From Limanda limanda (Eukaryota; Chordata; Actinopteri; Pleuronectiformes; Pleuronectidae): 64,000 nt of DNA. The stretch is taken from the NCBI RefSeq assembly GCF_963576545.1, contig NC_083639.1, positions 20,864,118 to 20,928,117 of the forward strand, read 5' to 3'. The notes below the pieces were generated by a model, which saw only the letters and a list, made by a program, of their open reading frames with translations, was not told the origin of the DNA and ran no database searches. The position numbers and the translations under genes are program-made. Below, piece by piece: positions 52,156 through 62,625 of the stretch. Within the stretch, counting starts at the first letter, position 1. Every line of letters begins with the position of its first letter.

Positions 52156-52450
52156 CTTGGAAATAAAATAATAATTAGGGCCCGAAAGAACAGTTGGCTA
52201 GATAGTTGATACGATAAATCATGTAGTTTGGTTAATTTCAATGCACTTTTTTTTTCTTGGTATGGGTAGTAGTATAAGTATAACAGTAAACTTAAAATAC
52301 AAATGTTTATGTGACAAGTGCAGTGCATCAAAAAGTAAAAGTTTAGCATGTCTCTGGAAAAAGCAGCAAAGTATTGACTGTTTTAGCCTATATTTACACT
52401 CATCAGAAGCCACATTGCATGGACTTATTGCAGAGATCATGTTTGGCTTT

Positions 52451-55117
52451 TTAACACTGAATAAAACGCCTAAATGTCACTATTAAGTTGTCTCCAAATC
52501 TGTACGCTGAGAGAGGGAAAACATCATTTAGCTCTTTGAGTTGCACCACACATAGAGAGGGGTTGATACTGCCACAGAGTTCAAATGATCTGAAATGTTC
52601 ATGGTACCATGCAGTCATTGTGTTGCAAACAAAGAAGATCTCTGCATTAACTGCCACAATCTGTTTGATCTGCTGGAATTTCGGGAGGCCAGCACAAGAG
52701 CCAGCAGAGAGTATCATATCAGCACAATATTTAATTCCATCAATGAAGATGGAGGATGCAACCAAAACTGTTGCAAGCTGAGGAACTTTCTGGCTGAACA
52801 CTTGCTGTACATTCTCAGGATAAGCTGTGATTGATGCTGTAGAAACCTTTTCCATTTGAACTGATGGCTTGAAAAAGGAACTTGTGTCTAAATAGTAAGC
52901 CATCATTTTCTGGTGCTTTACAGCCAGTGTAAGAGCTACATTTCTGAAGTTGTGAGCATTGCGAATGGCCCGTTTGAAGAATTTGTGCTTTCCCTCGAAA
53001 CGCATTGTCCAGACATCTGACAGTGGACCGAATGCCTTTATCATTTGAGGATAATGCTCAATGAAGTGGTGTTTTGGACGTAATCTGTAATTAGGGAATG
53101 TGGTTTGCAACAGTTCCCTGTGTTCTGACACTTTGCAATCAAGGAAATGTATCGACTCTTCACTGTGCCTTGTGGCTACAGCCAGCTCAACAATATCTTT
53201 GAGGAGCATCAGAATGGTCCATGCATTGTCTCCTTCAGGTACTTTCTGGCCAATAAGAAGTGGGAGCAGTCTGATTAAAGCCCAGTTCTCATGGCCATTT
53301 CCACCTATGGTGCCTTTGTTTGCAAAGCCTCGGGCAATAGGCTGAGGCTGGTCAGTTTTGTCACTAAAAACATATGCAAAAGATTTGATGGCATGGTTCA
53401 GTGTCTCTAAAGTGAAATATTTCTTAGATATCAGGTCTGAGATGCAGAGCGCTAACTCAACAGGAACAACACCTTCTAAGAGGTCATGCAGAATGTCAGG
53501 GGGATAACCACTAACCACATGAAAGTGCTCCAAACTGTCAGTCAAAACACATCCTCGTTTCACACCATACTCCCTGGCCAAAGTGGGATCTTGATGTACC
53601 TCCTGCACCTGTCGGTTGTGAGTGTCTTTAGTTCTGGGTTCAAAGGTGGCTGAGCTTACCTCCTTTTCTTGGATAGCGCTCCTTGTCGCCATGCAGAACC
53701 GGCAGAACCTGTCCACTGTAAAGCTCTCAAAGAATCCTGCCAGAGAATGAGCAGCTAAGTTATCAGCAGCCACATACAGCACTGTGCCTTTGACACAAGC
53801 TCCCAAATTCTCAACATATAGACCCTGTTGCTCCAAAGAAACCAGATCTTGAATCAGAGGATGGAGAATTTTAGAATAGCCATATTCTTTCACATAATTT
53901 GTTTTGCATAAAATAGCAAGCTGAATGGAGTGGAGGGTGGACCTATATTTTGATGGGACATTAGCTATCACCCAATAGACTGCACACATTTTGTGTTTCT
54001 TTCTAGATGTCCCTAAAGGATTTGAAACTTCAAAATCATCTATGTAAAGTCCAACAGCAATTTTGAACTCCTCCCCTTTAAGGAGGTCATTTTCTTTACA
54101 GTATTTACCATCTCTGTATGTACTGTACTCGTGTGGCAGATGCTTTTTTACTGGAAGAGCTTTGTCTAAAATATCTGCCTTGTTCAACATTTTCTGTAAC
54201 ATGGCATGCAAAGGAACATATACAGCACTAGATTTCTTTCCCTGATCGATAATATACTCTACTGGCCTAACTACAGCAAAGTTTTTGCTCACATATTTTG
54301 CTCTCCTTTTAGTTGTTGATAAGGAGCCATCCTTGCCACAATGTCTCAGTATGACATTGCTCTCTGAGGCAGCCTTGACTAACTGCCTTACAGTTGAATC
54401 ATCCACATCCATGTGTTGTTTTAAAAATTCCTTTACTGAATTATGCAGCAGCGGCTGGGCCAGTTCACACATCTGTAAAAGTTGCTGTATGACATCTTGT
54501 ACAGAACTTTCTGGAATGTGAAGGATGGTTTGCATCTTTAAAAAAAGAGCAGCTAGGTTGTGCTCTAACTGACTCCCTAGATCATGGAGCTCGTCGTTGC
54601 TGGAATCCTCACTGTCCTCTAAATCAGTGGTGTCATTTGAAGGTGCATGCTCTTCCTCAACAGTTTCAATAGTTACATTTGAAACAATTTCTGGCTTGAA
54701 CATCCTCCAATTGTCTGTTCTGTGCATCTTACTTCTATGTGCATTGAATGTGGAGTAAACAGAAGTGTGGAAGTTGCATCCTTTGTATGGACACTGAACT
54801 CTGTTATTAACTTTTAAATGTGTACTGCGCAGGTGAGTCAAAAACACTGCCTCTGTGCAGTGTGCAGCAAAATCACATAACTGACAATGAAAGGTCACTT
54901 GGGCAGTTTCACACATGTGTGCCTCCTGTGCATTTGGGTGAATCTTAGATAAGTGTACCTTAAGAGCATTTATGGAATTAAATGTGCACAAACATTCTTG
55001 GTGTAAGCAAGGGAATGCTACAGTACTGGTGTAGCTCCCATGTTTCAACCTGTAATGTTTTAAAAGGTGAGCCCTTTTCTCAGATATAAAATCACAGTAC
55101 TTACAGTTCCACTGCAT
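52451..55117 (-). CDS. Four-zinc-finger CACTA-like transposase (888 aa, intact)
   Basis: This is a single uninterrupted frame. The first ATG is at 55117; the frame is open two codons further, from a GTG. The numbering used here starts at that GTG. Residues 5-135 hold four C2H2 fingers (WNCKYCDF...H..KH, FPCLHQEC...H..IH, FHCQLCDF...H..TH, VQCPYKGC...H..MH). An acidic linker follows (about 150-180). The catalytic-type core includes LYIDDFEVSNPLG (359-371), VAADNLAAHSLAGF (451-464), a FCRFC motif (473-477), PPDILHDLLEGVVP (541-554), and PKHHFIEHYP leading to RFEGKHKFFKR (683-718). The order DDF..NPLG, D-x-x-H-D..EG, and H..HYP...GP...RFE..K recalls Tnp2-type CACTA transposases. I place the acidic residues only by analogy. 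A pyrimidine tract ending in ATGCAG overlaps the ATG, so an upstream exon may supply the true start. Function: cutting and joining the element's ends. Confidence 0.82.
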   Translation of the reverse strand: MQWNCKYCDFISEKRAHLLKHYRLKHGSYTSTVAFPCLHQECLCTFNSINALKVHLSKIHPNAQEAHMCETAQVTFHCQLCDFAAHCTEAVFLTHLRSTHLKVNNRVQCPYKGCNFHTSVYSTFNAHRSKMHRTDNWRMFKPEIVSNVTIETVEEEHAPSNDTTDLEDSEDSSNDELHDLGSQLEHNLAALFLKMQTILHIPESSVQDVIQQLLQMCELAQPLLHNSVKEFLKQHMDVDDSTVRQLVKAASESNVILRHCGKDGSLSTTKRRAKYVSKNFAVVRPVEYIIDQGKKSSAVYVPLHAMLQKMLNKADILDKALPVKKHLPHEYSTYRDGKYCKENDLLKGEEFKIAVGLYIDDFEVSNPLGTSRKKHKMCAVYWVIANVPSKYRSTLHSIQLAILCKTNYVKEYGYSKILHPLIQDLVSLEQQGLYVENLGACVKGTVLYVAADNLAAHSLAGFFESFTVDRFCRFCMATRSAIQEKEVSSATFEPRTKDTHNRQVQEVHQDPTLAREYGVKRGCVLTDSLEHFHVVSGYPPDILHDLLEGVVPVELALCISDLISKKYFTLETLNHAIKSFAYVFSDKTDQPQPIARGFANKGTIGGNGHENWALIRLLPLLIGQKVPEGDNAWTILMLLKDIVELAVATRHSEESIHFLDCKVSEHRELLQTTFPNYRLRPKHHFIEHYPQMIKAFGPLSDVWTMRFEGKHKFFKRAIRNAHNFRNVALTLAVKHQKMMAYYLDTSSFFKPSVQMEKVSTASITAYPENVQQVFSQKVPQLATVLVASSIFIDGIKYCADMILSAGSCAGLPKFQQIKQIVAVNAEIFFVCNTMTAWYHEHFRSFELCGSINPSLCVVQLKELNDVFPLSAYRFGDNLIVTFRRFIQC

Positions 55118-55864
55118 TTTCACAAGAAAGAGAAAATTAAAAAACGTCAGCCTAACAGCTTAGTTGCAGTAACATTAACGCATTTTTAATAGATATGGTT
55201 ATGAACAGAGTAGCAATAGCTAGCGTTAGCCACAAGCACGTGCTATCATAATGCACCTCACTAACACCAAGCCTTTAGGTCACTGTTCCCAGAGATATCC
55301 ACAGATTGTTCAACTAAACACTCGCCATCCCACTTGGTGTAGGATTAATAAACGCTGCTTAAAACAAAAGAAGAAAAAAAGGTTTTCAAATGAATGCTGA
55401 AGCTTTGTGGTCGGCAGCTATCTATGAGCCGACAGAAAATCACATTGACACGAGTTAACTTTAGCTTGTAAGGCCACTGGACCGTCTTTTTTGTAGTAAC
55501 ATATCCCAGAAAGCTACTGAAAATTATATTTACCGTTCCACTTGGTTTAGGCTTTCAAACTCGCGCAGGGTTGACACGGTCGAAAATCACTCTGGAAGCA
55601 GCAGCAGCAGGTGTCCTCACAGTCACTCACACCGGGCCGGCAGGCATGTCCCAACATGCCACCGAGCAGAAATTCAAATAGGCCCCTCCCCTTTCTTACA
55701 GAAAAGCGACATTCTAAGTCACCTCTGCTTAACATCATTAGTAACGTTGTGTGTTTCAGGTGAATAGTGCAAACAACTCATTTGATTAAGTAATGACATA
55801 CTGTTTTCACGAAACTAGACATTATAAGTAATGACCACTAAACAAGTTTAGTTCAAATAAAATC
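55118..55864. promoter_or_regulatory. Right arm of the transposon, presumed promoter and leader region
   Basis: About 0.75 kb upstream of the transposase frame and inside the right terminus. It contains a pyrimidine tract next to the ATG and no other convincing frame. Promoter activity is inferred from position only. Confidence 0.45.
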
Positions 55865-55877
55865 CGGGTTAAGAGTG
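55865..55877 (-). repeat. Right terminal inverted repeat
   Basis: Read on the minus strand this is CACTCTTAACCCG, identical to the left terminus. About 30 bases further in, GTCATTACTT echoes GACATTACTT of the left subterminal region. Confidence 0.9.
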
Positions 55878-55959
55878 TAGCTAAGTGTTATTCCAAAGAT
55901 GTGAAGTCAGGTTAGACTGTGAAGCACAGAAACTGGTACACTTTATATTTCTAGATTTT

Positions 55960-56345
55960 TGGAACAAACAGAAGAGCTGAGAGTGAGGGCTACCATAGAG
56001 AGATACATTTATTTGTCCTTTCGGAAATTCATCATGAGCTACACAGCAGTCGTCAGAAACTTAGAGAGAACGATAAGACCTTTAACACCACCAAAAACAG
56101 CACGGACATCACACATCACCACAGACAGCACACTTATCCTGTCAAACAAATTGCTCTACATGTTATAAGGTGCGGCACCCTCACACGACAACATTCAGTC
56201 ACTTTCACAGTTTGTTAAAGAGTGCAATACTCGTGAATACAAATGATCCGCGAGTCCTGGTCGTTTGGAAGGATGGCACCTTGAGGCGTCTTCCTGATGG
56301 TAAAAGCTTAGTTATGGCCAGCTCGTTCTTCAACAACTGACACTC
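55960..56345. repeat. Old repeat relic beside the transposon
   Basis: TTATTTGTCCTTTCGGAAAT and CACCTTGAGGCGTCTTCCTG resemble fish LINE 3'-UTR sequence. It is diverged and the family and ends are uncertain. Confidence 0.35.
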
Positions 56346-57353
56346 ACAGATCATTCACAGACGATGACAAATACCAGGCAGGTTACACAAAGAAAGTAAA
56401 GAAACTCAAAGAAGCTTTAAATTCAACATGAAATTCAAACGGAAAAAAAGATGCACCCCCAACTGTGTGAGCACACCACAAGACAGTATGTTGAGCACTA
56501 AATATGGAGTCAAAGTGGGGCAACTTGACAGGGTGCATACCACGTGGGTGCACATGGTTTTAGTACCAGTTCCCAGTTTCCATTCCCAGCCAGTGCTCAC
56601 ATTTACTGCATGTAATTCCCCTGCTCTCTAACCCCGTTTCCAGTCTCACCTTCACTGTCTCTTTAAAATAAAAGCAAATATACAAATATAAAAGAGGGCG
56701 ATAAAGTAAAGATAGAACTTGTGGATTAGCAGGACAGCAACCCTCACTTTCACTGCTTTACTTCAGCTCCACATAAACTGTACAGGACACTTATACGGCC
56801 TCTTAGCTGTAAAGGCTTGGGGCATGAGAGCTCTTCTTTACTATGTGAACACACAGGACATTCCAGCATGAAAACATTCAGCCTCTTTGGCTGCCAGATC
56901 TACAGCTCAGCTCCTCTCAGCCGACTGAATCACCGCCTTGTTCCCAACAGCGGCTCCAGACATCCGGCTCTGGGGTTACCTGGCTGCTCAGCTTCCACTG
57001 ATCTGAAGGTCCATGCAGGATTAGGTGATGGTGCTGCCTTTAACAGAGCATGGCAGAAAGCTCAAATCTGAATGGCTGTCAGCTGCAGGAAGTCGCTCAA
57101 CCAAGTCTCTCGCCTGATTCGGACCTGACCTCTGGATCAATAGGCCAGAGGGAGAGATGGCTCAGCCTCCTGAGAGCAAAGGGAGCCAATGGTTGCTCCT
57201 TTTGCTAATCTTATCTCTACTGTGCACACATAAACACAGCATGTGCTAGCAATAATAAGTCAACCTCAACAGACAAAAAGACTCTGCAGGGAGAAGTAAC
57301 AATGTAGACTAATAGTATAGCCACAACCGTGCAGCACCAATACTGCAGTCACC

Positions 57354-58417
57354 AGGGACCTAATTTATAAAACAATGTGTAGGATTCATACTAAAAGTGT
57401 ACGCATTGCTGATGCTGTTAATGAAGTTACTGCGATCAAGAGTAAGAACGACGGAGAGGACATGAAATAAAAAAGTGGTCAGATTTAAAGGTGGAGGCAA
57501 AAAAATAATTGCTTCTCATCGACAGAATGTGAGGGGACTTCTTGAACCGCCTGTTCATATTTTGATAATCCGAAACAGGACTATTAAATTCAGAGAAAGC
57601 TGCGATATCCCCAATCTATAAAATTGAACAGAATTGGATTTGTCCCAAATGGGGCTTTAAGCAGAAAGTTAAAAAATTATACAGTGTTATTCATATCACA
57701 TACCTTTTCGGCTAGTTGACCCAGAGGGGTGAGAACTGGACTTTTTCAGCACAAAGATCCAACATCAGAGATCTATAGTCTATATCTGCTGATGAGTAAG
57801 TCATCATCATGGGCCAGGAAATCGTTGTTGTCCCTGAACACTCCTTTCCTAGTATTTCCAGCATTCTCACCTATTACTTCACATATGAATGGGATTCTAA
57901 CCTCCATTCTGGGATATCATTTGGAAATTGACGTTTAAAGGTGAAAAAAGTTTATTTATTTTTTGTGAATGGTCTCCAGTGTGCTCTGTGTGCCCTGTGC
58001 ACCTGACAGTCATTTGACAGTAGCGATTATACACACACACACACACATGAAATGAAAACTACAGTTGTAATCTGTGACTATTATTCCCATTTGCAGTTAT
58101 AATTTTGATTTGCTTTAATTAATTTTTTACAATTGAAGGTTCTTATAGAACAGTTATGGTACGCAAGCACAACTAACACTGTTGGTTTGACTGTTAATGA
58201 TGAAGTTGATCAATAATCTGCTCCAAATCACCTCCTAATGCGTTGGTACTTTCCCATCTCCAAAAGGTTTGTATGCACGGGCTAAGATTTGCTTACAAGT
58301 GTGAACATTGTCCCATCAACATTGATTTCATATATCCCAATGTTTGCGTGAGAAATGGCATACACACACAATGGGTTCTGAATGATGCGTATGCAAAGAT
58401 TATAAATGAGTCCCAAG
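57354..58417 (+). mobile_element. Degenerate PIF/Harbinger-type element with Myb/SANT-like relic
   Basis: The left end GGGACCTAATTTATAAAAC and the complement of the right end GGGACTCATTTATAATC form an imperfect inverted repeat. This resembles the 'GGGCC..ATTTATAA' ends of fish Harbinger elements. At about 57470-57545 the plus strand encodes KWSDLKVEAKKIIASHRQ followed by NVRGLL, the Myb/SANT-like (NAIF1-type) domain these elements carry. The sequence just upstream (VRTTERT) is in another frame and has a stop, so the gene is broken. No clear TWA duplication is visible. Confidence 0.7.
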
Positions 58418-59591
58418 AGCTTCTTTTTGCTCAGTTGCTGCTGCTGGCTACCTCACTGCGAATTTTGTCATTTACATTTTTTCCACAAGATTGAAATGGG
58501 GAAAGGCTCAAGCCCAGCTGTTCCTGTGTCTCTGTTTGTACTGATGAAGTAAATTAGCAGGCTAAATTTGGCAGTGCAGGGTCCAGGTCCTGTAATGAGA
58601 GAGCTGAGACTAAATCAGTTGTGGCTGATTGTTGGCTCAGGCTGCTGTTGAGCAGTTGGCGATTCTCTTATCTACCTTTAAAAGACAAACAACTCACTCG
58701 GTTTCCCCTTTTTCCCTTGGCTCTGTGTGGCTGTCCTCATGTGTGTGTGTCATTTATTTGAGTCTCAGTGCTTCGCTGACAGATGCTGTAAAAGTGAGAA
58801 TACTGTCACCGTAGCAACTCAAGAGTGCTGTGGTGACAAAAGGGAAAGCATTGAGCACCTAATTCATTCTCCTGCTCTGGTTTTAAAGTCACTCTATCAG
58901 CACATTACATGAACATAATGACCATGTCTCAGCCTGTACAAAAACCTTTAACTAGGAAATACAGGGAATACCCACAAACTGAGATTACCAGCCAGTTTGG
59001 TGTGAAGATAAAAGGTGTTATATGTTATACACCAATCACTGAATTATTAATTGATATGTATTGAACATTTGTTACAGTGCATTGATGGAATTATATTCTG
59101 ATATTTACTGTTATTGTTTCCATCACCTACGTAATACTACTCAGAAAGGCTATCCTGATACTGTACATTTTCTGCTGTTTTTATGATAATACAAACAACA
59201 TAATAAAACTGTACAACATTGAATTATTTGGTGCTTAACACAGAAAATCACGTTGGTTTGGGAAAATGAGAAAGTTTCGCAACAATAATATAGAAAAATT
59301 TGTTCTTTGGTCACGATTTTCTATTAAATTGTTTTGGTGAGATATCTCACCAGACAACCAAGCAAAATCCGGCGAAGGAAGACTGTGAGATGCTCAGGAA
59401 TGCTTCAGAAAATATGCAAATATTGTACACAGCAACTGTGTGTTTTGTTTCTTAAATGATTTAAACAGATACAGGGACATTTGTTAAACTGAAAATTCTG
59501 ATTGAATGCCAGAATACCAGCAGTATATGTATATAAAAAATCTGAAAAACACAATTCACAAATTGGGGGACCTAATGATAATCGCCAACTT

Positions 59592-59690
59592 AAAGGGATT
59601 GTTCACAGAAAAATAAAAACTCACTCAATTCCCACTCACCACTCCATCGTGGTGAGTGGAGAAGTGAGTGAATTTCCATTTTTCAGTGAA
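59592..59690. repeat. Short palindromic repeat of the 'GGGATTGTTCAC' type
   Basis: AAAGGGATTGTTCACAGAAA is followed by an 11-bp stem CCACTCACCAC/GTGGTGAGTGG (59632-59642, 59649-59659). It resembles the repeat near 30790-31025 and is probably a terminal piece of a short DNA transposon. Confidence 0.6.
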
Positions 59691-60566
59691 TGTCTAACCA
59701 GCAAAACTATCTACGGTATATAAATACACAAACATATTAACCAACACACATACTGCAGCTCTTTGATGCACACATGCACAAACATCTGAAGTTTTCATCA
59801 GAGCCTTGGATGCAGTTGAAGACAGAAACACTCATCAGAAGCCGCTGTGGTTACATTTTGCATGTTGCCGCACCAGGAGCCATGGAGACGAGACGGAAAT
59901 AGATACTGGCGCTCGGGAAAAAGCAAACATTAACAGAGCTGAGAAAACGATGCTTGATGTATGCACGGACATGACGTGCCTGCGCCTAGGACCATGTCTA
60001 CTTGCGTAAGACAATGTATATTCAATATCCACTGTACTGTATTCTGTCCCTGAAGCCCCTCCCCTCCCCCCTTCTCTCTCTACAGCTCAAAAACTCATAT
60101 ATTCACAGCATAGTGGTTCTGCTCCCTTTCACTGCCTGCTGTGTAGGAGTCAAATTAGAGTGAGCTGATCTGGTGTGGCAGAGCTGTGAAGGCTTGAGTG
60201 GAGAAAAGAGCAGAGGAGGAAGAAGCGTAAGGGAAAGGCAGGAAAGATGGTGGGGGAAACATAAAAAAGGAGGGGGAGCAATGGTGAGGAGTGGGAGAAG
60301 TGGACTAAGTTAATGGATAGAGGATATTACATGCAGGGCATAATGAGAGGGGCAGCTTAATAAGGGGGAGATAGAGGCTGCATGGCAAAGCTAAAGTGGT
60401 ATATGGAGCACAGGCTCTATTACATAGGGGAGTTGGGGACACCATAATCCCTATGGTCTTACAAGTAATTACTATGTGATAGAGAGAGAGAATGGTAAGA
60501 CCTATCTACCGTCAGCAGAAATGGAATTAACTCCCTGACGGTTTTGTTCACCGCACCATGCTTTTA

Positions 60567-60570
<4 letters not shown>

Positions 60571-60618
<48 letters not shown>
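60571..60618. repeat. (TG)24 microsatellite
   Basis: A 48-bp perfect TG array. Confidence 0.95.
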
Positions 60619-60621
<3 letters not shown>

Positions 60622-62028
60622 CCTGCTCTCCTGTCCTTTCAAGATCTGAGTGACTTTCAGAGGGAGAGCATTTCTGCATAGTGGCGGCATTCTTCTCTCT
60701 GGCTTCATGTTTTAAAGAGAGCTAGTGTAAAGTTCGGAGGCGTGTTTATGGACAAAGGGAGCCTTAGAATACATCTGTGTGTAGATCATAAGACGGCAGG
60801 GGGTAGAGTCAGGTGTATTCTGGGCCTTAAACACAGCAGGCAGGCTGCTTTTATGCACCCGTTCAGCAGATACACATGGGAGCAGGCTGCTCAGCTCTGG
60901 TCTGCTACAAAGACAATTTTATCGTTAAGAAACAAGAAGATTAACACCCACATTATGTGTCCCCGTTCGTCACTCTCTTTTGCACTGCATGCTGACAGAT
61001 TAGCATACAGTGTGTAAAGTTGAAGCAAGACACTCTGACTTTCCAAACTAGGTGGGATGACCTAATGAAAATAAAGTGTATTATCCTTTGTGTTATTGCT
61101 TATAGCTGATCTAGCCAGGTTTATTTTTGGACCTGCTGAGCAACACAAAAATTCTAAGTCACGCAGTGATGTTAAGCCACACAGTCTCAAAACCCTGCAC
61201 TTGAGCTCTCTTTACACACATGAAAAGTAGTCCCTGATAGACACGCAGAATATTATAAAGCATCTGTATCATATGTTCTGATTATTTTTTTTAATAGCTT
61301 TACAACTACTACTAACACTCATATGAGTAGTTTGGTGTGAGTTCAATGTTATTGTCTCCCTTGTACTGCAGCAACAATTAGCAAAAGTCATATTGAGAAT
61401 ATTTAGTCTTAGAGCTGTTTATTATGAAGCAGGGGTCAGGAGTTCTGTCACACTATGGGTCTGGGGGGAGATTTATCGCTGTTTGTTTATTTCTTTCACT
61501 TCACTGAAAAATGAGATGGATTTGTAAACTGTTTGTTTAAGGATTACATCCAAGCGTGTAGTTAAAGCAGCTTATACCAACAAATTCAAGAAAAACACAT
61601 CAAATTATGTGAATATATTATTTGTGTAGCACTACATGGAGAGACTAGGGATGTAAATGATAATTTATTCATGAACAAACACACACACACACAGTGCCCT
61701 GGTTAAAGGAAAGCATTGTTGTTGTTGTTGTTCTATCAATACCATTAAAGCGGTACAGGTGCCTAAATGGTATCAGAACTGATCGTATTTCTTTAAATAA
61801 GCACAAAAAGATGGTCAACGATAAGAACGGCTTTGCTAAGGCAAATTGGAATTTGAAATTTGACATAATTACTCCTAACAGTTGAAAATATAGTTAACTT
61901 TAATATACAAATATAATTGTGTAAAACTCTCAACATATTTACACAACAAAATCTCATAATAAATAAAACCTAACACAACTACAATAATCCATAAATAACA
62001 ATTTAAGTGCTTTATACAGCAAAATACT

Positions 62029-62614
62029 AGCCTGATGTTGTCATACTCATAATTCTAATCAGAATATGAGTCTGAGACCGCTCCATTGGGCTGTGATTAT
62101 GGGGCATGTTTCAACCGAACCAGGAAAAAAAATGCCTCTTCCCTCAATTGGATAGACCTACAACCAATCAGAGCAACGTAGTATGTGACCTATGTTAAAT
62201 AAGCGACCATCAGGGCCAGCTGATATATTTAACCTTTTCCGAATCCCGTAGGAAGGACGACAAAAACATATTTTCGATCTACAAATGCTTTGATCGCGTT
62301 TCTCTGTTCCTCTTTCAAAATGAATGCGCTGTCGATGTCTTCTAAAACAGACTCAATGGCAGCATCTACACATCTCAGCTCTCCAGCGGCAGGCATGTTT
62401 GTGGAAAACAAAGTCAACCCAAGCGCTGTTTGATGACGTAGTTGATTACGTAACTGTTGATCATCTGTCCATCATCGTATAAAGCCCGCCCTGACAATTT
62501 GATTGGTCCGAACAGCTTCTGTGGAGATAATTTCTCCCCAACGGGGCGACTCCAGACCGAACCTTCCGACCGAAAATGTTGTGGGCAGGGTTAAGTTCGT
62601 CTGGCACCCAGGCT
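62029..62614 (-). mobile_element. Short DNA element carrying a RecQ-like helicase N-terminus
   Basis: The ends are AGCCTGATG and, on the other strand, AGCCTGGGTG, making a short inverted repeat. The 11-bp sequence AGCAAAATACT occurs immediately outside both ends (62018-62028 and 62615-62625), consistent with a target-site duplication. The body includes a minus-strand open frame with a helicase motif I. I cannot assign the superfamily. An 11-bp duplication is unusual for a cut-and-paste element. Confidence 0.75.
62229..62396 (-). pseudogene. Truncated RecQ-like helicase N-terminal fragment
   Basis: From the ATG the frame gives MPAAGELRCVDAAIESVL, then FILKEEQRNAIKAFV, then VFVVLPTGFGKG and a stop. 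LKEEQ..AI is the Q-motif-like region and LPTGFGK the Walker A motif of RecQ/SF2 helicases. All later helicase motifs are absent: the frame stops one residue after the Walker lysine. It is therefore a remnant of a longer gene from the parent element. Confidence 0.75.
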
Positions 62615-62625
62615 AGCAAAATACT

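Larger units (their letters stand above)
47919..55877 (-). mobile_element. Complete two-gene CACTA/EnSpm-like DNA transposon
   Basis: The element is 7,959 bp long and bounded by perfect 13-bp terminal inverted repeats, CACTCTTAACCCG at 47919 and its complement ending at 55877. A TA dinucleotide flanks each side (47917-47918 and 55878-55879). This is either a 2-bp target duplication or part of a longer 16-bp inverted repeat, because the outer bases are CTA and TAG. Inside are a zinc-finger transposase and a SAMD3-like protein, both open and both on the minus strand. The subterminal sequences repeat short AAGTTGAC, GTTTAAGT and GACATTACTT motifs in both orientations, as CACTA elements do. The CACT start, the transposase character and the two-gene layout favour the CMC (CACTA/EnSpm) group. 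The exact family is inferred. The open frames make it a candidate autonomous copy. Confidence 0.85.
58418..62017. other. No supported gene
   Basis: Noncoding DNA with a TG array, a palindromic repeat at 59.6 kb and a purine-rich stretch at 60180-60320. No gene recognised. Confidence 0.5.

Noticed and set aside
52488..54521. Several plus-strand frames of 60-97 residues
   Set aside because: They are antisense shadows of the transposase frame.
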